Source: an uncultured Ectothiorhodospiraceae bacterium (GTDB lineage Bacteria > Pseudomonadota > Gammaproteobacteria > JAABTG01). From it: a DNA stretch of 61,578 nucleotides. Positions within the stretch are counted from its first letter, which is position 1. Each line of letters starts with the position of its first letter. Position numbers and translations under genes: made by a program. Below the pieces are notes generated by a model that did no database searches, was not told where the DNA came from, and saw nothing but the letters and a program-made list of their open reading frames with translations. Where the stretch lies: NCBI GenBank assembly GCA_937867305.1, contig CALMKJ010000025.1:76196-137773 (forward strand), in the 5' to 3' direction. Shown piece by piece: positions 57,139 through 61,578 of the stretch.

Positions 57139-57714
57139 ATGGCTGACCCGACCGTCGCGAGTCGTTCCCGCAGGCTGTCCGTGCGCTTTGCGGCCGTCCT
57201 CCTGACTGCGCTGCTCGGGACGAGCGGGTGTTCCACCGCACCCCCCGAGGGCGTCTCCGCCGTCACGCCCTTCGACGTCGACCGCTATGTCGGCAAGTGG
57301 TACGAAATCGCGCGTCTCGATCACTCGTTCGAGAGGGGTCTCACCGACGTCAGCGCGACCTACCGTCTGCAGGCGGACGGCAGTGTCCAGGTCGTGAATC
57401 GGGGCTTCGACCCCACGCGGGGGAGCTGGCGGGAAGCGGTCGGGCGGGCGGTCTTCACGGGCGATTCCGGCCGCGGCTCGCTGAAGGTCTCTTTCTTCGG
57501 GCCTTTCTACGGCGGCTACCACGTGGTGGCGCTGGACCAGAAGGGGTACGCGTGGTCCCTGGTGATGGGTCCCGACCGGGACTACCTCTGGATCCTGGCC
57601 CGTGAGAAGCGGTTGCCCGAGGACGTTCGGGCGCGGCTCCTGGAGCAGGCCCGGGGTTACGGCATCGACGTCGGCCGGCTGATCTGGGTCGAGCAGTCGC
57701 GCGGCGACAGTTGA
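57139..57714 (+). CDS. blc: Lipocalin-family outer-membrane lipoprotein (Blc-like)
   Basis: A 191-residue protein. A signal peptide with lipobox LLGTSGC (Cys near residue 33) marks it as a lipoprotein. The lipocalin core opens with VDRYVGKWYEIARLDHSFERGL (GxW motif), continues with VSATYRLQADGSVQVVNRGFD and ends in YLWILAREKRL. Blc-type bacterial lipocalins bind lysophospholipids and are tied to membrane stress. It starts 31 bases after tRNA-Ser, so it is either cotranscribed with it or uses a promoter inside the tRNA. No clear ribosome site is seen. Its last codons are repeated in tandem (57680-57743). Confidence 0.9.
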   Translation: MADPTVASRSRRLSVRFAAVLLTALLGTSGCSTAPPEGVSAVTPFDVDRYVGKWYEIARLDHSFERGLTDVSATYRLQADGSVQVVNRGFDPTRGSWREAVGRAVFTGDSGRGSLKVSFFGPFYGGYHVVALDQKGYAWSLVMGPDRDYLWILAREKRLPEDVRARLLEQARGYGIDVGRLIWVEQSRGDS

Positions 57715-57743
57715 TCTGGGTCGAGCAGTCGCGCGGCGACAGT
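57680..57743 (+). repeat. 32-bp direct tandem duplication across the lipocalin stop codon
   Basis: Two identical adjacent 32-base units (57680-57711 and 57712-57743), each beginning TGATCTGGGTCGAG and ending GCGACAGT, plus a partial third start TGATCTGGG. The lipocalin TGA is formed by the first bases of unit two. The duplication therefore leaves the protein unchanged and lengthens the 3' non-coding part. Confidence 0.95.
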
Positions 57744-57789
57744 TGATCTGGGGCGCGATGCCGGGCGGCGCTCGCGCTCAGGCGCTGGC

Positions 57790-58332
57790 TCAGGAGGCGC
57801 CGCGGACGTACTCCAGGCCCCTGCGGTAGGCCGTCAGATTCAGCTCCCGGGTGGTCTGCGGCACGGATTCCCCCACCGCCTTCTCCAGGGCCTGCGGCGA
57901 GACGACCGACGTGAGGCCCGCGAACACCCCCACCATCACGGCGTTCAGGATGATGCGCCGCCCCAGTTCTTCGGCAAGGCGCGCGGCAGGGACCCCGAAC
58001 GCCCGCGCCCCCTGGGGCAGGGGCCGGTCGAGCGTGATGAGCTCGCTCTCGTAGATGAGGAGCCCTCCCGGCTTCAACGTCGCCCCGAATTGCCGGTACG
58101 CGTCGGGCGACATCAGGATCAGGATGTCCGCGTGCTTGACGTAGGGGTAGCCGATGGGGGTGTCGTCGATGGTGACCTGGGCGCTCGACGCGCTCCCCCG
58201 GGCCTCGGGTCCGAAGGACTGGAGGACGGTCGCGTGCCTCCCGTCGTAGATGGACGCGGCCATCCCGATGATCATCCCGCAGCGGATGACACCCTGACCG
58301 CCGAGGCCGCTGACCCGGATCTCCGTCTTCAT
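57790..58332 (-). CDS. korC: 2-oxoacid:ferredoxin oxidoreductase gamma subunit
   Basis: A 180-residue protein of the pyruvate/2-ketoglutarate ferredoxin oxidoreductase gamma domain: EIRVSGLGGQGVIRCGMIIGMAAS, VLQSFGPEARGSASSAQVTI, YVKHADILILMSPDAYRQF and the ending ILNAVMVGVFAGLTSVVSPQAL. This subunit binds coenzyme A. Its ATG overlaps the beta-subunit stop (ATGA). It is the last gene of the delta-alpha-beta-gamma operon. Substrate preference (2-oxoglutarate versus other oxoacids) is inferred from gene order and subunit form. Confidence 0.92.
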   Translation of the reverse strand: MKTEIRVSGLGGQGVIRCGMIIGMAASIYDGRHATVLQSFGPEARGSASSAQVTIDDTPIGYPYVKHADILILMSPDAYRQFGATLKPGGLLIYESELITLDRPLPQGARAFGVPAARLAEELGRRIILNAVMVGVFAGLTSVVSPQALEKAVGESVPQTTRELNLTAYRRGLEYVRGAS

Positions 58333-59216
58333 CGCACACCCCAGGGCCGGTACTGCTCGCCGATGACCTTCGCGTGATGGCCGTTCATCGCATCGAGCCA
58401 GGTCGGCCGCTCCCGATCGACGAACTTGCCTACCCCGATCTCCCCCTGGAACCCGATGTCGAGCTCCGCCGTGGGGGCGCCGTGCTTGAGGACGCTGTTC
58501 TCCTTGTAGTACTTCAGCTGCTCCACGCCGTTCCCCAGACGGTTTCTCCGGGAGTAGAGGGTGGGGCAGGGCGCCAGGACCTCGACGAAGGAAAACCCTC
58601 TCTTGTTCATGGCCTCCTTCATGGCGCGGGTCAGCTGCTTCACGTGGTACACCGTCCAGCGGGCCACGTACACCGCGCCGCAGGCGTCGGCCAGGTGAGG
58701 GAGGTTGAAGGACGGCTCGTGATTGCCGAAGGGCATCGTGGTCTGGATGGCCCCCGGAGGCGTGGTCGGGGCCACCTGGCCTCCCGTCATGCCGTAGGTG
58801 AAGTTGTTCACGCAGATGACGGTGAGGTCCATGTTGCGGCGGGCGGCGTGGATGAAGTGGTTTCCGCCGATCGCGAAGAGGTCCCCGTCCCCCGAGAAGA
58901 CCACGACCTTGAGCTCTGGATTCGCGAGCTTCATGCCCGTTGCGAACGGGATCGCCCGGCCGTGGGTCGTGTGGAAGGAGTCGAGATTCACGTAACCGGC
59001 GACGCGGCCGGTGCAGCCGATTCCGCTCACGAGCGTCGTCTTGTCGAGATCCAGGCCCGACTCGCCCAGCGCGCGGCCGAAGCAGTTGACGGCCGTCCCG
59101 ATCCCACAGCCCGGGCACCACATGTGGGGCATGCGGTCCTTGCGCAGGTAGGAGAGGACCGCGTGCTCCGGCATTTCCTCGGTCTCGCAGACAGGCTCCA
59201 GTTCCATGGGGTTCAT
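58329..59216 (-). CDS. korB: 2-oxoacid:ferredoxin oxidoreductase beta subunit (TPP-binding)
   Basis: A 295-residue subunit: MWCPGCGIGTAVNCFGRAL, LVSGIGCTGRVAGY, VVVFSGDGDLFAIGGNHFIHAARRNMDLTVICVNNFTYGMTGGQ binds thiamine diphosphate (GDGD..N motif). The CPGC cysteines contribute to a [4Fe-4S] cluster. Overlaps by 4 bases with the alpha gene before and the gamma gene after. Confidence 0.94.
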   Translation of the reverse strand: MNPMELEPVCETEEMPEHAVLSYLRKDRMPHMWCPGCGIGTAVNCFGRALGESGLDLDKTTLVSGIGCTGRVAGYVNLDSFHTTHGRAIPFATGMKLANPELKVVVFSGDGDLFAIGGNHFIHAARRNMDLTVICVNNFTYGMTGGQVAPTTPPGAIQTTMPFGNHEPSFNLPHLADACGAVYVARWTVYHVKQLTRAMKEAMNKRGFSFVEVLAPCPTLYSRRNRLGNGVEQLKYYKENSVLKHGAPTAELDIGFQGEIGVGKFVDRERPTWLDAMNGHHAKVIGEQYRPWGVR

Positions 59217-60370
59217 CGGACGGCCTCCAGGATCGTCGCAACGATCGCCTCGGGCTCGTGCACTGAGCCACCCGCGTGGGGCATGGGGACGACCCTCGCC
59301 CGCCCGGCGACGGCCCGCTCGACCTCGTGCACGATCTGGCCCATGTTCAGCTCCGGGACGACGAAGGCCTTCGTATGGGCGGCGAGGGCGGCGATGTGCT
59401 CCGCAGGGAAGGGCCAGACGATGACGAGGCGCAGGTGCCCCACCTTGACGCCCTGGCCCCGGGCCTCTTCCACCGCCGCTGCGGCAACGCGCGAGGTGAT
59501 CCCGAAGGACACGACCACGACGTCCGCCCCCTCGACCCCGTCCTCGCGCACGTCGAGGAGTTTGTCGCAGTTCTGGCGGACCTTGCCGACCAGGCGCTCG
59601 ATGAGCTTCTTCTGGGTCCCGGGGTTCATGACCGGATAACCCCGGTCGTCGTGGGTGAGGCCCGTCACGTGGATCCGGTAGCCGTCCCCGGTCTTCGCCA
59701 TGTCCGGCACGAGGTCCGCACCGGCCTCGAAGACCCGGTACTCCCCGGGCTTCTTCTTCGTCCATCGCCGCTGGACGACGTCGATCTCCGAGGCCTGCGG
59801 GATGGTCACCCGCTCCGTCATGTGGCCCACCACCTCGTCCATCATGAAGAACACGGGCACGCGGTAGGTCTCGGCCAGGTTGAAGGCCTGGATCATCAGG
59901 TCGAAGCACTCCTGGGGGGACTGGGGGGAGAGCGCGATCACCTCGTAGTCCCCGTGGGAGCCCCACTTCACCTGCATCATGTCGGCCTGGGCCGGCAGGG
60001 TGGGAAGCCCCGTCGAAGGGCCCCCGCGCTGCACGTCGACGATGACCAGGGGTGTCTCGGTGATCGCCGCGTATCCCACGTGCTCCATCATGAGGGAGAG
60101 GCCCGGACCGGAGGTGACGGTCATGGCCTTGAGCCCCGCCCACACCGCTCCCTGGATGGCGATGGAGGAGGCCAACTCGTCCTCGAGCTGGATGAAGACC
60201 CCGCCCACCAGGGGGATGCGGCTCGCAAAGCGCTCCACGACCTCCGTCGAGGGGGTGATGGGATAGCCGGCCACGAAACGGCACCCGGCGGCCAGCGCCC
60301 CTTCGCAGGCCGCGTGGTCTCCGTCGATGAAGTGGTCGCCGGTCAGAACGCCACGAGGGTCGGCTTTCAA
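59213..60370 (-). CDS. korA: 2-oxoacid:ferredoxin oxidoreductase alpha subunit
   Basis: A 385-residue subunit: GYPITPSTEVVERFA, FIQLEDELASSIAIQGAVWAGLKAMTVTSGPGLSLMMEHVGYA and VPVFFMMDEVVGHMTE are characteristic of KorA-type alpha chains. The start is taken as TTG 60370, overlapping the delta-subunit TGA (TTGA); a GGGG-rich run with GTGAAG is upstream. GTG or other starts would truncate the N-terminal domain. Confidence 0.9.
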   Translation of the reverse strand: MKADPRGVLTGDHFIDGDHAACEGALAAGCRFVAGYPITPSTEVVERFASRIPLVGGVFIQLEDELASSIAIQGAVWAGLKAMTVTSGPGLSLMMEHVGYAAITETPLVIVDVQRGGPSTGLPTLPAQADMMQVKWGSHGDYEVIALSPQSPQECFDLMIQAFNLAETYRVPVFFMMDEVVGHMTERVTIPQASEIDVVQRRWTKKKPGEYRVFEAGADLVPDMAKTGDGYRIHVTGLTHDDRGYPVMNPGTQKKLIERLVGKVRQNCDKLLDVREDGVEGADVVVVSFGITSRVAAAAVEEARGQGVKVGHLRLVIVWPFPAEHIAALAAHTKAFVVPELNMGQIVHEVERAVAGRARVVPMPHAGGSVHEPEAIVATILEAVR

Positions 60371-60678
60371 GGCTTCACCCCCCCTGCGCTCGCGGGAGAG
60401 GACTCGGCCGCCGGCGCCGCGCCGCGCCGCTTCTCGAGGTCCTTGTGGCGCATGCCGAAGATGGCGAAGTCGGGGCAATACAGCCCGCAGAGGTCGCACC
60501 CCGTGCACTCGTCGGGGCGTGCCAGGACGGGGAAGAAGTAACCCTTCGCGTTGAATTCCTTGGAGAGCTCGAGGCAGTGTGGGGGACAGAAGTCCACGCA
60601 ATACGAGCAGCCCTTGCAGACCTCCCGTAAAACGAAAACAGTCCCCTTGCCCCGCTTGCCGGCGTGGCCCTCACTCAT
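60367..60678 (-). CDS. korD: 2-oxoacid:ferredoxin oxidoreductase delta (ferredoxin-like) subunit
   Basis: A 103-residue protein with two [4Fe-4S] motifs, CKGCSYCVDFCP (about residues 22-33) and CTGCDLCGLYCP (58-69), on a bacterial ferredoxin fold. It passes electrons from the oxidoreductase to ferredoxin. ATG 60678 with AGAGG upstream is chosen over the 10-codon longer start. First gene of the operon korDABC. The 201-base gap upstream leads to a divergent membrane-protein gene. Confidence 0.92.
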   Translation of the reverse strand: MSEGHAGKRGKGTVFVLREVCKGCSYCVDFCPPHCLELSKEFNAKGYFFPVLARPDECTGCDLCGLYCPDFAIFGMRHKDLEKRRGAAPAAESSPASAGGVKP

Positions 60679-60879
60679 TCCTGCCTCTCCCCAGAGACGA
60701 AACCGCAAACTGTAAGGCCCTCATCGGCAGAGTCAACCCATTGACGGAGGGAGCTTTCCGTGCTCGGGCTCCACTTCCGGCCCCGCTTCCTGGCATTCTG
60801 GACGCTCGCCGACATCCCGCCCGCGCGGTCCCAGCGCCTCGCCCTCCGGCGGCTCGGCCCAACTCAGGTGCCCTCGTCC

Positions 60880-61578
60880 ATGCTGCCCGAAGTCCTTCTT
60901 CTCCTGCTGCTCGTCTCCCTGAACGGACTGTTCGCCATGTCCGAGCTCGCGATCGTCTCCTCGCGCCGCGTGCGTCTGCAGCACATGGCGGAGGACGGCC
61001 GGCCGGGGGCCGCCCGCGCGCTCGAGTTGGCCGGTGAGCCGACGCGCTTCCTGTCGACCGTCCAGGTGGGGATCACCGGTATCGGGGTCCTGCTCGGTGC
61101 CATCGGTGAGGCGAGCCTCGCCGAGTCCTTCCGGAATTGGCTGGAGCGCTGGTCGCTCACCGCGCCGCACGCCGAGGGCATCGCTCTCGCGCTGATGGTG
61201 GTGGTCGTCACGTACGTCTCCCTGATCGTGGGCGAGCTGGTGCCGAAGCGCATCGCGATGCTGAACCCGGAGCCCATTGCGGTCCGGGTCGCCCGGCCGA
61301 TGCACTGGCTCTCGCTGCTCTCGCAGCCCCTGGTGCGCTTGCTGAGCCTGTCCACGGAAGGGGTCCTGCGGCTCCTCGGGGTGCGGCGACCGAGCGAGCC
61401 GTCGGTGACGGAGGAGGAGATCAAGATCCTGATGGAGCAGGGAACCGAGGAGGGGGTGTTCGAGCGAACGGAACTGGAGCTCGTGGAGAACATCCTGCGG
61501 CTCGACATCCGCCGGGTGGGGGCGGTGATGACGCCCCGCATGGAAATCGTCTGCGTGGACACGACCGAGGCCTTCGCC
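60880..61578 (+). CDS. CNNM/CorC (HlyC) family membrane protein, 3'-truncated
   Basis: The frame runs to the end of the window (233 codons visible). The N-terminal DUF21 domain starts LLLLLVSLNGLFAMSELAIVSSRRVRL with several membrane helices, including VGITGIGVLLGAIGEASLAE and YVSLIVGELVPKRIA. After it the CBS-pair region begins (VTEEEIKILMEQGTEEGVFERTELELVENILRLDIRRVGAVMTPR). Members are linked to Mg2+/Co2+ efflux. ATG 60880 matches homologue N-termini. A GTG at 60760 with a strong GGAGGGAG site is in frame and would add 40 residues. Confidence 0.9.
   Translation, partial: MLPEVLLLLLLVSLNGLFAMSELAIVSSRRVRLQHMAEDGRPGAARALELAGEPTRFLSTVQVGITGIGVLLGAIGEASLAESFRNWLERWSLTAPHAEGIALALMVVVVTYVSLIVGELVPKRIAMLNPEPIAVRVARPMHWLSLLSQPLVRLLSLSTEGVLRLLGVRRPSEPSVTEEEIKILMEQGTEEGVFERTELELVENILRLDIRRVGAVMTPRMEIVCVDTTEAFA

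Overview
The window reads as chromosomal DNA of a GC-rich gammaproteobacterium (GC content judged by eye, not counted). Pointers are a MutH-type mismatch-repair endonuclease, EttA, RF3, an entericidin, an S-methyl-5'-thioinosine phosphorylase-type enzyme, a RibBX-like riboflavin gene and the run glyA-nrdR-ribD-ribE-ribB-ribH-nusB-thiL. Two ArsR-family repressors carry the paired cysteines of SqrR/BigR persulfide sensors, and a 2-oxoacid:ferredoxin oxidoreductase is present. Together these hint at a sulfur-metabolising, partly anaerobic lifestyle, which is inference. No insertion sequence, prophage, CRISPR array or integrase is visible. Coding density is very high: many genes overlap by 4 nt, some convergent genes overlap at their 3' ends, and no gene-free stretch exceeds about 280 bases.

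Layout. 1-5.4 kb: the end of an RNase II-family gene, a DUF2934 protein, an IalB-like secreted protein, a hydrolase, a DUF457 membrane protein, a thioesterase and a methyltransferase. 5.4-11.1 kb: an MrfA/MrfB-like helicase-exonuclease pair, divergent from a DOMON-like protein coupled to a NamZ/DUF1343 protein. 11.1-15.5 kb: a small membrane protein, a thioredoxin-like protein, a CPA2 antiporter with RCK domain, and citramalate synthase. 15.5-20.5 kb: a signalling operon of polyamine-type binding protein, hybrid histidine kinase, REC-PAS protein, SqrR-like repressor and entericidin. 20.5-24.1 kb: CDF transporter and glycogen phosphorylase. 24.3-33.3 kb: cold-shock protein with terminator, RF3, J-domain protein, RtcB and archease, CBS protein, Pcm, tandem Usp and a Lon-like protease.

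33.4-42.7 kb holds the most unusual region. A gene at 33433-34581 joins a ThiL-like N-terminal (AIRS) domain to a complete MutH. Just upstream, a thiL gene at the normal place after nusB lacks two canonical ThiL motifs (GIGDDAA and GGDTT). The MutH fusion keeps exactly those two and has lost the two motifs (DTLVxGVHF and NLSDLAAMGA) that the thiL gene keeps. The two genes therefore look like reciprocally degenerate paralogues that might work as a heterodimer, coupling thiamine diphosphate synthesis and MutH, or as two decaying duplicates. I regard this as the main candidate for something undescribed. The remainder of this block is the riboflavin/NusB/NrdR/GlyA operon.

42.9-50.7 kb: ettA, a DUF815 ATPase and a purine/nucleotide group (HPRT-like protein, MTIP-like phosphorylase, 5'-nucleotidase, purB), then uppP. 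50.8-56.8 kb: trpB2, an S9 peptidase and aconitase A. 57.0-57.7 kb: tRNA-Ser(GGA) immediately followed by a lipocalin lipoprotein gene with a 32-bp tandem duplication across its stop codon. 57.8-60.7 kb: a four-subunit 2-oxoacid:ferredoxin oxidoreductase operon. The window ends in a truncated CNNM/CorC-family membrane protein.
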